From UBA4615 sp046046245 (GTDB lineage Bacteria; Pseudomonadota; Gammaproteobacteria; Burkholderiales; Burkholderiaceae_E), in contig JBJOKE010000017.1 in the NCBI GenBank assembly GCA_046046245.1, positions 57,513 to 121,512 on the forward strand: 64,000 bases of DNA, read 5' to 3'. The first letter of the stretch is position 1. Each line of letters starts with the position of its first letter. Shown piece by piece: positions 1-8,311 of the stretch. A program made the translations under genes and the position numbers. Below the pieces are notes generated by a model. The model saw only the letters and a program-made list of their open reading frames with translations, had not been told where the DNA came from and made no database searches.

Positions 1-235
1 CCGAGTGCTCGCGCTCGACGGCCCGAGCGCTGCCCGAGATGTCTGGGTCCATGTTCTCCCCCCCGCCGCTTCCGGCGGTCCGTCCCGGAAGGGGAGCCGC
101 CGCCGTTGCGGTGCGACCCGGCAGCCCGCGGAACGCGGGCCGACCGGCGCATGACGACAGGGTACGGCGAAGTCGGCCGGTTGTCTCCCGTTCGATCGAT
201 CGTCAGCGGCCGTTCGTGTCGAACGACCCGGGCGG
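1..235. other. No gene seen (left edge)
   Basis: No open frame here has recognisable protein features. The only structure seen is a GC-rich hairpin at 124-140 (arms GCCCGCG and CGCGGGC, 3-nt loop). It lies about 95 bp downstream of the rraA stop and could end the minus-strand operon, but no T-tract follows it. Confidence 0.4.
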
Positions 236-784
236 CTACGGTCGTGCTGCCGGGCCTGCCGCATAGGCCGCCGTGGCCGCCACGGTGGCCTCGACCGGCA
301 CGTCGGACTCGGTCGTGCCCTCCGGCAGCACGATCACGCCGTCCTCGTCGGCCACCAGCCGGCGGCCGGGGACGAAGGTCGCGCCGCCGAAGCTCACCGG
401 CACGTCGACCTCGCCGGCCCCGGTCCGCGTCCCTCGGCAGGGCACGGTGCCCAGCGCCTTCACGCCCAGGTCCATCGCGTCGATCTCGGCCGCGTCGCGG
501 ATCGCGCCGTGGATCACCAGGCCCGCCCAGCCGTTGCGGATCGCGACCGCCGCCATCAGGTCGCCGAACAGCGCGCGGGCGATCGAGCCGCCACCGTCGA
601 TGACGAGCACCCGGCCGTGACCGGGCTGCGAGACCACGTCGCGCATCAGTCCGATGTCCTCGTGGCAGCGGACGGTGCGGATGTCGCCGGCGAACGCGCG
701 GCGTCGACCGAAGCCGCGCCAGGGCAGCGCGCTCGCCACGGCACCCTCGCAGGCGTCACAGAGGTCGGTGGTCTTGGGGAGCAT
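236..784 (-). CDS. rraA: RraA-like 4-hydroxy-4-methyl-2-oxoglutarate aldolase
   Basis: 182 residues. It aligns by eye along its whole length with the RraA family (E. coli RraA is 161 aa): an N-terminal KTTDLCDA segment, the GRVLVIDGGGS signature, a GD pair (FGDLMA), the HGAIRD loop and a C-terminal ADEDGVIVL. The ATG at 784 was chosen because the TTDLCDA motif follows at once, although the frame stays open further upstream. Family members either inhibit RNase E or act as metal-dependent class II aldolases on 4-hydroxy-4-methyl/carboxy-2-oxo acids. As the last gene of a ring-cleavage operon, 14 bp after the DUF2783 gene, the aldolase role fits better (inference). Confidence 0.85.
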   Translation of the reverse strand: MLPKTTDLCDACEGAVASALPWRGFGRRRAFAGDIRTVRCHEDIGLMRDVVSQPGHGRVLVIDGGGSIARALFGDLMAAVAIRNGWAGLVIHGAIRDAAEIDAMDLGVKALGTVPCRGTRTGAGEVDVPVSFGGATFVPGRRLVADEDGVIVLPEGTTESDVPVEATVAATAAYAAGPAARP

Positions 785-798
785 GGCGGCAATTCCTT

Positions 799-990
799 TC
801 AGAGCCCGCGCCGCGCCACCGCGATCGCCTCGCGCAGCACCTCGCGGTCGCCGACGTGGTTCGAGAGCACCAGCAGCAGCTTCGCCTGGAAGCGCTCGGC
901 GCGCTCGTCGTCGAGGTCGCGGATCGCCGCGATCAGCTCGGCGTAGAAGTCGTCGGGGTCGGGGACGTTCGGTTCGTGCTTGAGCTTCAT
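799..990 (-). CDS. DUF2783 domain small protein
   Basis: 63 residues, matching the DUF2783 family by pattern: an N-terminal PDPDDFYAELI segment, an acidic middle (DLDDERAERF) and the C-terminal SNHVGDREVLREAI helix. No catalytic residues are apparent and the biochemical role is unknown. The family commonly sits beside flavoprotein monooxygenases, and here the gene lies 11 bp downstream of one and 14 bp upstream of rraA. An accessory role to that hydroxylase is plausible but inferred. ATG at 990. Confidence 0.75.
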   Translation of the reverse strand: MKLKHEPNVPDPDDFYAELIAAIRDLDDERAERFQAKLLLVLSNHVGDREVLREAIAVARRGL

Positions 991-1001
991 CGCTGGCTCC
1001 G

Positions 1002-2621
1002 TCAGGCGGGGGCGCGGCCGCAGGCGCGGGCGATCGCGGCCTCGATCCCCGCGGCATCGAAGGCGCGCCAGCGCGCGGCGACGTACTGGTCGGGGCGCAG
1101 CAGGTAGACCGTGCCCGGCCGACCGTCGTAGCGCCGGGCGACCAGGCCTTCGACGTCGGCCACGTCGTCGCCCACCGACAGCACGGTCGCGGCGACACCG
1201 CCCGACTCGACGCGCGCCGCCGGCGGCTTCGCGCCGAAGACCAGCAGCACGAAGCCCTCGGGCAGTTCGTTCAGCAGCCACGACGCACGGCCGCCGCGGG
1301 TCACCGGCGCGTCGGCCGCGTTGGTGCCGGGCTTCATGTCGCCTTCGAACGGCGCGGCGTCGGGCGTGCTCAGCGAGGACGTCGGGTAGGGCGTCGGCGT
1401 CGACAGCCGGCCGCTGTTCAGCAGCTTCCTCGCGAAGGGCTCGTGCTCGGCGAGCTCGAGCACGGCATCCCGCAGCACGCGGCTCGCGCGACTCTTCGGC
1501 GTGATGAAGTCGGTCGCGCGCGTGGAGTTCGCGATGTTGTCGTCGGCGGCGAACGCGCGCTCCTCGTGGTAGCTGTCGAGCAGCGTCGCCGGCGCGCGGC
1601 CGGCCGCCACCGCCGCGAGCTTCCACGCCAGGTTGTCGACGTCCTGCACGCCGGTGTTCGCGCCGCGTGCGCCGAACGGCGAGACCTGGTGTGCGGCATC
1701 GCCCGCGAACAGCACGCGGCCATGGCGGAAGCGGTCGATCCGTCGGCAGGCGAACTGGTAGACCGAGACCCACTCGAGCTCGAACTCGGCGTCGGGTCCG
1801 AGCATCGCCTGGATCCGCGGAATCACCTTCTCCGGCTTCTTCTCCTCGTCCGGATCCGCGCCCCAGCCGAGCTGGAAGTCGATCCGCCAGACGTTGTCGG
1901 CCTCGCGGTGCAGCAGCACGCTCTGGCCGCGGTGGAACGGCGGATCGAACCAGAACCAGCGCTCGGTCGGGAAGTCCGCCTTCATCAGCACATCGGCGAT
2001 GAGGAAGCGGTCCTGGAAGAACTGGCCGGTGAACGACGCGCCCACCATCCGGCGCACGTCGCTGTTCGCGCCGTCGCAGGCGATCACCCAGTCGGCGTCC
2101 AGGCGCACGATGCCGTCGGGCGTCTCCACCGTCAGCAGCACGCGGTCGTCGGCCTGCGCGAGGCCCGTCACGCGGTGCTTCCAGCGCAGGTCCACCGCGC
2201 CGGTGGCGCCGCAGGCATCGACGAGGTATTCCTCGAGGTAGTACTGCTGGAGGTTGATCATCGCCGGCATGCGGTGGCCGGCCTCCGGCAGCAGGTCGAA
2301 GGCGTAGACGAGGTTCTCGCCGCGGAAGACCTTGCCGACCTGCCACTGCACGCCCTTGTCGACCATGCGGTCGGCCACGCCGAGCCGGTCCCAGACCTCG
2401 AGCGTGCGCTTCGCGTAGCACAGGGCGCGCGAGCCGACGCTCACCGTGTCGTTGTCGTCCAGGACCACCGCGCGCAGCCCGCGCGTCGCGCAGTCGAGCG
2501 CCGCGGTCAGGCCCACCGGGCCCGCGCCGATCACCACCAGCGGGACCCGTTCGACCGCGCCCGCGGGCTGCGCGGGCGAGGGCCGGTAGTCGTACCTCGG
2601 GAAGTCGTAGGTCTTCAGCAT
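1002..2621 (-). CDS. FAD-dependent aromatic monooxygenase (MhpA/PheA-like)
   Basis: 539 residues of the class A flavoprotein hydroxylase family, which uses NAD(P)H and O2 to hydroxylate phenolic rings. Visible motifs are the Rossmann GAGPVGL near residues 32-38, the DG motif (ACDGANSDVRR) at about 181-191, and the GD motif (RVLFAGDAAHQVSPFGARG) at about 302-320 that binds the FAD ribityl chain. The C-terminal ~150 residues match the extra thioredoxin-like domain of the MhpA/phenol hydroxylase subgroup. Its length is typical of that subgroup. It starts 10 bp after the VOC gene and precedes DUF2783, inside a six-gene operon with fumarylacetoacetase, so its product probably feeds a ring-cleavage route. 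The substrate cannot be read from sequence. Confidence 0.85.
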   Translation of the reverse strand: MLKTYDFPRYDYRPSPAQPAGAVERVPLVVIGAGPVGLTAALDCATRGLRAVVLDDNDTVSVGSRALCYAKRTLEVWDRLGVADRMVDKGVQWQVGKVFRGENLVYAFDLLPEAGHRMPAMINLQQYYLEEYLVDACGATGAVDLRWKHRVTGLAQADDRVLLTVETPDGIVRLDADWVIACDGANSDVRRMVGASFTGQFFQDRFLIADVLMKADFPTERWFWFDPPFHRGQSVLLHREADNVWRIDFQLGWGADPDEEKKPEKVIPRIQAMLGPDAEFELEWVSVYQFACRRIDRFRHGRVLFAGDAAHQVSPFGARGANTGVQDVDNLAWKLAAVAAGRAPATLLDSYHEERAFAADDNIANSTRATDFITPKSRASRVLRDAVLELAEHEPFARKLLNSGRLSTPTPYPTSSLSTPDAAPFEGDMKPGTNAADAPVTRGGRASWLLNELPEGFVLLVFGAKPPAARVESGGVAATVLSVGDDVADVEGLVARRYDGRPGTVYLLRPDQYVAARWRAFDAAGIEAAIARACGRAPA

Positions 2622-2631
2622 CGCCGCGCCC

Positions 2632-3183
2632 TCAGGCCTCGCCGGCCACGTCCGAGAACTCCGGCTCGTGCATCCACGCCGCGTGCTTCGGCGCGCGCTT
2701 CGTGCGCGACCACTCGTCGAGCATCGCCCACTTCACCTCGTCGAGCCTCGCCATCTGCTCGGGCGTCGCGGTGTCGGCGGCGAGCTCGAGCCGATGGCCG
2801 TTCGGATCGAAGAAGTAGATCGACCTGAAGATCGTGTGGTCGGTGGGGCCGATCACCTCGATGCCCGCCGCCTCCAGCCGCGCCTTGGTCGCGAGCAGCT
2901 CGTCGACGCCGTCGACCTTGAACGCGATGTGCTGGACCCAGTTCGGCGTGTTCTCGTCGCGGCCCATCGCCGGCGAGTTCGGCAGCTCGAAGAACGCGAG
3001 CACGTTGCCGGCCCCGGCGTCGAGGAAGAGGTGCATGTAGGGGTCGGGTGCCTTGGTCGACGGGACCCTGTCCTCGGCGATCGCGAGCACGAAGTCCATG
3101 CCCAGGTGCCTGCGGTAGAACTCGACGGTCTCCTTCGCGTCGCGGCAGCGGTAGGCGACGTGGTGGATGCGCTGGATCGACAT
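2632..3183 (-). CDS. VOC family protein (glyoxalase/extradiol dioxygenase fold)
   Basis: 183 residues with paired beta-alpha-beta-beta-beta modules. The N-terminal IQRIHHVAYRCRDA and the central NWVQHIAFKVDGVDEL carry the usual metal-ligand histidines, and FDPNGHRLELA supplies the C-terminal glutamate region. This is the vicinal-oxygen-chelate fold of glyoxalases and ring-cleaving dioxygenases. Size and operon position, between fumarylacetoacetase (29-bp gap) and the FAD hydroxylase (10-bp gap), make ring cleavage or isomerisation of a catabolic intermediate likely. The exact reaction is unknown. No homogentisate dioxygenase is seen in the operon, so this may be the missing dioxygenase (inference). 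Confidence 0.8.
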   Translation of the reverse strand: MSIQRIHHVAYRCRDAKETVEFYRRHLGMDFVLAIAEDRVPSTKAPDPYMHLFLDAGAGNVLAFFELPNSPAMGRDENTPNWVQHIAFKVDGVDELLATKARLEAAGIEVIGPTDHTIFRSIYFFDPNGHRLELAADTATPEQMARLDEVKWAMLDEWSRTKRAPKHAAWMHEPEFSDVAGEA

Positions 3184-3212
3184 GGCGGGCTCCGTGCGGT
3201 GGAGGGCGGGCC

Positions 3213-4547
3213 TCAGGCAGTGACGGGCGGCGCCGGTGCGATCGTGCCGGCGCAGTCGCCGAAGCCGATGCGGCGGGCACCGGGACGCTCGCAGGTGGCG
3301 CGCAGGATCAGCGTGTCGCCGTCGGCGAGGAAGGTCCGGGTCTCGCCGTCGGGCAGCACCAGCGGCTTCTTCCCGCCCTCGCTCAATTCGAGCAGCGAGC
3401 CGGCCTGGGACGGTTCGGCGCCGGACAGCGTGCCCGAGCCGAGCAGGTCGCCGGGCTGCAGGTTGCAGCCGCCGGACGCGTGATGGGTGACCAGCTGCGC
3501 GGCCGTCCAGTAGGCCGCGTCCTTCGCGTTGCCGCGCGACAGCCGCACCGGCGGGCGGCCGGCCGCGCGCATCGCGCCGGTGTGCAGCCAGGCCTCGACG
3601 GTGATGTCGAGCGCGCCGGCCGCGCGGTTCGCGGGCGAGTCGAGGTGGGGCAGCGGCTGCGGATCGCCTTCGGGCCGCGAGAAGGGCGCGCGGAACGGCG
3701 CGAGCGCCTCCATCGTGACGAGCCACGGCGAGACCGTGCTCGCGAAGTTCTTCGCGAGGAACGGACCGAGCGGCTGGTACTCCCAGGGCTGGATGTCCCG
3801 CGCGGACCAGTCGTTCAGCAGGCAGATGCCGAACAGGTGGTCCTCCGCCTCGGTCATCGGGATCGGCTCGCCGAGCGCGTTGCCGGTGCCGATCACGAAC
3901 CCGAGCTCGAGCTCGTAGTCCAGCCGCCTGCTCGGTCCGAAGGTCGGCCGCTCGGCATCGGGCGCCTTCGTCTGGCCGTTCGGTCGGCGCACCGCATGGC
4001 CGCTGGCCACGATCGACGACGCGCGACCGTGGTAGCCGATCGGCACCCAGCGGTAGTTCGGCAGCAGCGGGTTGTCGGGCCGGAAGAGCCGGCCGACCGC
4101 GGTCGCGTGGTGGATGCCGGTGTAGAAGTCGGTGTAGTCGCCGATCGCGCAGGGCACGGTCAGCTCGGCGTCGGACTGCGCGACCAGCGCGCGGGCGAGC
4201 GCCGGCCGGCCGCGCTCGGCGTCGAGCGCTTGCGACAGCGCGGCGCGCATGCGGCGGCGCACGGCGGGGCCGTGCGCCATGAAGGTGTTCAGGTCGCCGG
4301 CCGCGAGCGGCTCGAGCAGCGCGGCGACCTCGGCCTCCCAGCCGCCGGCCGCGCGGGCGGCCGCGAGGTCGAGGATGCGGTCACCGATCGCGACGCCGAT
4401 CCGCCAGGGCTCGGTGCTGCCCGATCGCCGGAAGCGGCCGAAGGGCAGGTTCTGGATCGGGAAGTCGGTGCCGGGGTCGTTCGCCGACGCCACCCAGCTG
4501 CGCCGGGCCGGGTCGTGGGTGAAGTCGAGGGGGGGCGGTGTCGTCAT
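3213..4547 (-). CDS. fahA: Fumarylacetoacetase
   Basis: 444 residues, full family length. It hydrolyses fumarylacetoacetate (or an analogous fumarylpyruvate-type diketo acid) to fumarate and a keto acid, the last step of homogentisate-type pathways. Visible features: the N-terminal DFPIQNLPFGRF segment of the FAH N-domain; the active-site region DYTDFYTGIHHATAVGRLF near residues 137-155; YELELGFVIG at about 211-220 with the metal-binding glutamates; and LLNDWSARDIQPWEY at about 243-257 with the metal-binding aspartate. It lies 19 bp downstream of the MBL-fold gene. Homogentisate dioxygenase is not in this window, so the true substrate in this operon is uncertain. Confidence 0.93.
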   Translation of the reverse strand: MTTPPPLDFTHDPARRSWVASANDPGTDFPIQNLPFGRFRRSGSTEPWRIGVAIGDRILDLAAARAAGGWEAEVAALLEPLAAGDLNTFMAHGPAVRRRMRAALSQALDAERGRPALARALVAQSDAELTVPCAIGDYTDFYTGIHHATAVGRLFRPDNPLLPNYRWVPIGYHGRASSIVASGHAVRRPNGQTKAPDAERPTFGPSRRLDYELELGFVIGTGNALGEPIPMTEAEDHLFGICLLNDWSARDIQPWEYQPLGPFLAKNFASTVSPWLVTMEALAPFRAPFSRPEGDPQPLPHLDSPANRAAGALDITVEAWLHTGAMRAAGRPPVRLSRGNAKDAAYWTAAQLVTHHASGGCNLQPGDLLGSGTLSGAEPSQAGSLLELSEGGKKPLVLPDGETRTFLADGDTLILRATCERPGARRIGFGDCAGTIAPAPPVTA

Positions 4548-4566
4548 GATGGGTCGGGGCGGGGGC

Positions 4567-5526
4567 TCAGCCTTCCAGCGTCTCCCACATCTGCCGGTCG
4601 CGCTCGGCCGTCCAGACCCGCGGGTCGGCGTGGGCGGTCGCCTCGTCGTAGGCGCGGGTCACGTCGAAGGGCATGCAGTGGTCGAAGATGACCCACTGGC
4701 CGTACTTCGGCGCCATCGCGTCGTAGGTGCGGCGGTAGACGGTCTTCAGGTCCTCGCCGCGGGCCGCGCCCGCCTTGACGTTCGCCCACAGCTCCGAGAC
4801 GAACGCGCGCGTCGACGCGAGGCCCTGCGCGACGCGGTCCTCGCCGACCAGCGCCGGCCCGCGGCCCGGAACCAGCGCGCGGGGGTTCAGCGCGGCGATC
4901 GCATCGAGCGTCCTGGGCCAGTCCTGGAAATAGGCGTCGCCGGCATAGGGCGTCGCGTCGAACTCCACCAGGTCGCCCGACAGCAGCACCCGATCCTTCG
5001 GCAGCCACACCACCGTGTCGCCCTTCGTGTGGCCGCGGCCGAGCTGCAGCAGCTGGACCTCGAGCGAGCCCAGCCACAGCGTCATCTTCCCGACGAAGGT
5101 CATCGTCGGCCAGGTGAGGCCGGCCGGCACGGTCTCGACGTCGCGGAACAGCCGCGGGAAGCGGCCGATCTCGCTCGCCTTGTCGGCCTCGCCGCGCTCG
5201 ACGATCAGGTCGCGGGTGTCCTGGCTCGCCAGCACCTGCTGCGCGCCGTAGGCGCTCGCCCCGAGCACGCGGACCGCGTGGTAATGCGTGAGCACGACGT
5301 ACCGGATCGGCTTGTCGGTGACCTCGCGGATCCTGCGGATCACGTCGGCGGCCATCGCGGGCGTGGCCTGCGTGTCGGCCACCAGCACCGCGTCGTCGCC
5401 GATCACGATCCCGGTGTTCGGGTCGCCCTCGGCGGTGTACGCGTAGGCGTGGTCCGAGAGCTTCGTGAAGGTCACCGGCTTCTCGGCGAGGTCGGCGTGC
5501 GACGCGAACTGCTTCTGCGTGGACAT
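4567..5526 (-). CDS. MBL-fold metallo-hydrolase with altered metal site
   Basis: 319 residues with the metallo-beta-lactamase fold order: an N-terminal beta sheet (GIVIGDDAVLVADTQ), a motif-1 region YVVLTHYHAVRVLG, the later GRGHTKGDTVVWLP histidine and LLSGDLVEF aspartate, and a C-terminal IFDHCMPFD histidine. The canonical HxHxDH is HYHAVR here (His81 and His83 kept; Asp and third His replaced by Val85 and Arg86), so the second metal site is probably absent or rebuilt. It is the first gene of the operon, starting 144 bp from the IclR start in the divergent direction. A hydrolase acting on an ester or thioester intermediate is plausible; substrate unknown. Confidence 0.8.
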   Translation of the reverse strand: MSTQKQFASHADLAEKPVTFTKLSDHAYAYTAEGDPNTGIVIGDDAVLVADTQATPAMAADVIRRIREVTDKPIRYVVLTHYHAVRVLGASAYGAQQVLASQDTRDLIVERGEADKASEIGRFPRLFRDVETVPAGLTWPTMTFVGKMTLWLGSLEVQLLQLGRGHTKGDTVVWLPKDRVLLSGDLVEFDATPYAGDAYFQDWPRTLDAIAALNPRALVPGRGPALVGEDRVAQGLASTRAFVSELWANVKAGAARGEDLKTVYRRTYDAMAPKYGQWVIFDHCMPFDVTRAYDEATAHADPRVWTAERDRQMWETLEG

Positions 5527-5571
5527 GGGGCTCCCCGGGCGTGTGACGCGGTCCGGCCGGGGCCGGGCGTC

Positions 5572-5646
5572 GTTTGTCGGATGCGAATCCGTTTGCAGGA
5601 TAGCGGGCGACCTCCGGTTTGGCAAACGCGTTTGCGGTAGGCAAAC
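5572..5646. promoter_or_regulatory. Probable IclR operator cluster in divergent promoter region
   Basis: The intergenic region holds a perfect 14-bp palindrome, GCAAACGCGTTTGC (5622-5635). Further copies of the same half-site lie at 5591-5596 (GTTTGC) and 5641-5646 (GCAAAC), with a near match GTTTGT at 5572-5577. IclR-family proteins bind palindromes of this size as dimers or tetramers, and an iclR gene starts 25 bp after the last half-site. The arrangement suggests control of both the iclR gene and the six-gene operon; this is inference from position and symmetry. Confidence 0.65.
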
Positions 5647-5670
5647 TTCGCTCCGATCGGGAGGGATGCG

Positions 5671-6507
5671 ATGCGGCACGGGCGGGACGGGAGCCGGAAC
5701 GAGGGCGAGGGCGACGGCGAGGCTCGTGCGCAGCGTGCGGTGCAGTCGGTGGAGGTGGGCGGGCGGCTGCTGCTCGCGCTCGCCGGACACCGGGAGTCGA
5801 TGTCCCTGAAGGACCTGGCGGCGGCGGCGGCCTTGCCCGCGTCCCGCGCGCACCCCTACCTGGTGAGCTTCGCGAAGCTGGGGCTGGTGGTGCAGGACCC
5901 GGCGGGCGGCCGGTACGCACTGGGGCCGGCGGCGCTGCAGCTCGGGCTCTCCGCGCTGGCGCAGCTGGACGCGCCGAAGGCGGCCGCTCCCGTGGCCGAG
6001 GCGCTGGCGCGGCGGACCGGTCACGCCGTGGCGCTCGCGGTCTGGGGCAACTTCGGGCCGACCGTGGTGCGGATGATCGACGCGGTCCAGCCGCTGCACG
6101 TGTCGATGCGCGCCGGCACGGTGATGTCGCTGCTGGGAACCGCGACCGGGCGCGCGTTCGCCGCGGTGATGCCGCTCGAGACGATGCGCCGCTCGCTCGC
6201 GCGGCCGCTGGGCGACGACGAGCGTCTCGCGCGGCCGATGCTCGCGCGCGACGACGCGACGCTCCGGCAGATCGTCGACGAGTACCGCCGCCACGGCGTG
6301 GCGCGTGCGGTGGGGCGGCCGATTCCGGGCGTCAATGCGTTCAGCGCACCGGTGTTCGACCACGAGGGGCAGCCGGTGATGGTGGTGACCGCGCTGGGCC
6401 ACCAGGACACGTTCCCGGCGGCGTGGGAGTCGCCGATGGCGCGGGAGGTGAAGGCGGCGGCGCGGGAGGTGTCGGCGCGGCTGGGCGGCGTCGCGGCGTC
6501 GCGATGA
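5671..6507 (+). CDS. IclR family transcriptional regulator
   Basis: 278 residues. The N-terminal winged helix-turn-helix (about 25-90) includes MSLKDLAAAAALPASRAHPYL. It is followed by the IclR effector domain, with GYLL-type linker YALGPAALQLGLSAL, the ligand-pocket segment TGRAFAAVMP, and NAFSAPVFDHEGQPVMVVTALG near the C terminus. The family senses small aromatic or organic acids and represses or activates adjacent catabolic genes. It is transcribed away from the MBL/fahA/monooxygenase operon with palindromic half-sites between them, so it most likely controls that operon and itself. Confidence 0.9.
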   Translation: MRHGRDGSRNEGEGDGEARAQRAVQSVEVGGRLLLALAGHRESMSLKDLAAAAALPASRAHPYLVSFAKLGLVVQDPAGGRYALGPAALQLGLSALAQLDAPKAAAPVAEALARRTGHAVALAVWGNFGPTVVRMIDAVQPLHVSMRAGTVMSLLGTATGRAFAAVMPLETMRRSLARPLGDDERLARPMLARDDATLRQIVDEYRRHGVARAVGRPIPGVNAFSAPVFDHEGQPVMVVTALGHQDTFPAAWESPMAREVKAAAREVSARLGGVAASR

Positions 6508-6630
6508 GGCACGCGATGCGACGCGCGTCGCGCGGCGCGGATCCGGCGCCGGGGTCGCGCGTGACGGCGGTCACGCGGACGCACGCCGCGATGCGCTAAG
6601 GTCGTGCCGAGGAGCCGTGGAGGAAGGACG

Positions 6631-6957
6631 ATGGAGGCTGCGCGGGCGCGCCGGATGCCGCCGGGGCGTGCCGGGCACGCGCTGCGTGTCGCGGTGCGAT
6701 GGGCATCGGCGCTGGGATTCGGACTCGTCGTCGCCACGGGCGCGGCGACCGAGCGGACCCGCACGTCGGTGCTGGCGGTGACCGCGACCGTCCCGCCCCC
6801 GACGTGCTCGCCGACGAACGCGGATCGGTCCTGCACGGCCGTCCAGAGCCTGCCGGTCCAGGGCGTCCCGCTCGCGCCGCAGGACTGGCCCGGACCCACG
6901 GCCGTCTCGGCGCGGACGACGTCCGAGGGCCTGATGGTCGTCACCGTCACCTACTGA
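6631..6957 (+). CDS. Small secreted protein of unknown function
   Basis: 108 residues. A strong Shine-Dalgarno GGAGGAAGG at 6619-6627 selects the ATG at 6631. The N terminus is arginine-rich and followed by a hydrophobic stretch (ALGFGLVVATGAA), consistent with a Sec signal peptide. The mature part begins near SVLAVTATVPPPTC, contains two cysteines that could pair, and ends in a beta-like segment (GLMVVTVTY). I recognise no domain. The pattern resembles small exported beta-rich proteins, but that is weak evidence. It stands alone between the iclR gene and an Old Yellow Enzyme. Confidence 0.5.
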   Translation: MEAARARRMPPGRAGHALRVAVRWASALGFGLVVATGAATERTRTSVLAVTATVPPPTCSPTNADRSCTAVQSLPVQGVPLAPQDWPGPTAVSARTTSEGLMVVTVTY

Positions 6958-7057
6958 ACCGACGTCGGGATCGCAGGCGCGGGGCGGCCGATCGTGGCAC
7001 CCGGCCGACCGGAGCGAGGGCATCATGCCGGCGTCCGCTGACGAAGGAGACCTCCGC

Positions 7058-8182
7058 GTGAGTACCGCCCCGCTGTTCCGCCCGCTCCGCGCGGGCGCGC
7101 TGTCGCTGTCCCACCGCGTCGTGATGGCGCCGCTCACCCGCATGCGCGCCACGCCCCCCGATGGCGTCGCCAACGCGATGAACGCCCGCTACTACGCGCA
7201 GCGAGCGACGCCGGGCGGGCTGATCGTCGCCGAGGCCTCGCAGGTGGACCCCGGCGGCAGGCTCGCGCCGGGCACGCCGGGCATCCATTCGGAGGCGCAG
7301 CTCGAGGGCTGGCGCGGGGTGGTCGATGCGATCCATGCGAAGGGCGGGGTCGTGGTGCTGCAGCTCTGGCACGTCGGCCGGCTGTCGCATTCGTCCTACC
7401 AGGCCGACGGCGGGCCGCCGGTGGCGCCCTCGCCGGTCCCGCACGACGGCTCGGTGCGCACCGCGTCTGGCGAGACGGTGCCGCTCGAGACGCCGCGCGC
7501 ACTGCGCGCCGACGAGCTCCCGATGCTGGTCGAGGCGTATGCACGTGCCGCGCGCAACGCCCTGCGTGCCGGCTTCGACGGCGTCGAGATCCACGCGGCC
7601 AACGGCTACCTGCTCGAGCAGTTCCTGCAGTCGCGGACCAACCGTCGCACCGACGCGTACGGCGGCTCGATCGAGAACCGGTGCCGGCTGCCGCTGGAGG
7701 TCGTCCGCGCGGTCGCCGCGGCCTGCGGCGCGGACCGCGTCGGCATCCGCCTCTCGCCCTTCGGCGTCGCGAACGGCAGCGGCGAGGATGCACCCGAGCC
7801 GCTGTACCGGCACCTGATCCGCGAGCTCGATGCGATGGGCCTCGCCTACCTGCACCTGATCGAGCCGCGCGCGAGCGGTGCCGGTCAGCGCGAGGTCGAC
7901 CACCAGGGCGTGCCCTCGGCCGCGACGCTGTTCCGCGCGGACTGGCGCGGCGCGCTGATCGCGGCGGGCAACTTCCGCGGCGAGGGCGCGGCCGAGATGG
8001 TGGCGGCGGGTCACGCCGACGCGATCGCGTTCGGACGGCTGTTCATCTCGAACCCGGACCTGCCGCGGCGGCTGCGGATCGGCGCGTCGCTGGCGCCCTA
8101 CGACCGCTCGACCTTCTACACGCAGGGCGAGGCCGGCTACCTCGACTACCCCGCGCTGCCGGAGCCCGACGCCGCGGGCTGA
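7058..8182 (+). CDS. Old Yellow Enzyme family NADH:flavin oxidoreductase
   Basis: 374 residues of the FMN-dependent ene-reductase family (NemA/XenB-like), which reduces activated C=C bonds and some nitro or nitrate-ester groups with NAD(P)H. Seen: VVMAPLTRMRATP near the N terminus (FMN contacts), LQLWHVGRLSH, the active-site HAANGYLLEQFL (His/Asn pair binding substrate), SRTNRRTDAYGGSIENR, and the C-terminal FMN phosphate site IAAGNF...ADAIAFGRLFISNPDL. The GTG at 7058 was chosen over an ATG at 7025 because AAGGAG (7044-7049) precedes it by 8 nt and the conserved N terminus begins there. No operon partner. Confidence 0.9.
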   Translation: MSTAPLFRPLRAGALSLSHRVVMAPLTRMRATPPDGVANAMNARYYAQRATPGGLIVAEASQVDPGGRLAPGTPGIHSEAQLEGWRGVVDAIHAKGGVVVLQLWHVGRLSHSSYQADGGPPVAPSPVPHDGSVRTASGETVPLETPRALRADELPMLVEAYARAARNALRAGFDGVEIHAANGYLLEQFLQSRTNRRTDAYGGSIENRCRLPLEVVRAVAAACGADRVGIRLSPFGVANGSGEDAPEPLYRHLIRELDAMGLAYLHLIEPRASGAGQREVDHQGVPSAATLFRADWRGALIAAGNFRGEGAAEMVAAGHADAIAFGRLFISNPDLPRRLRIGASLAPYDRSTFYTQGEAGYLDYPALPEPDAAG

Positions 8183-8311
8183 GGTCCGCCCCGACGAGGG
8201 TCTCCCGGCCGCGGGCGCGGCGGCGCGGCCGTCGCGCCGACCGTGCCGTCCGATCGACCTCCGGGCGCTGTCCGCTTGCGGGTCGGGTCGCCGGACCTCG
8301 ACGATCGGTGC

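Noticed and set aside
106..603. Arg/Pro-rich plus-strand frame over the rraA gene
   Set aside because: Low-complexity antisense translation of a well-supported RraA gene.
1443..2828. Long plus-strand frame opposite the FAD monooxygenase
   Set aside because: Antisense shadow; no domain, His/Glu/Arg-rich composition typical of such frames.
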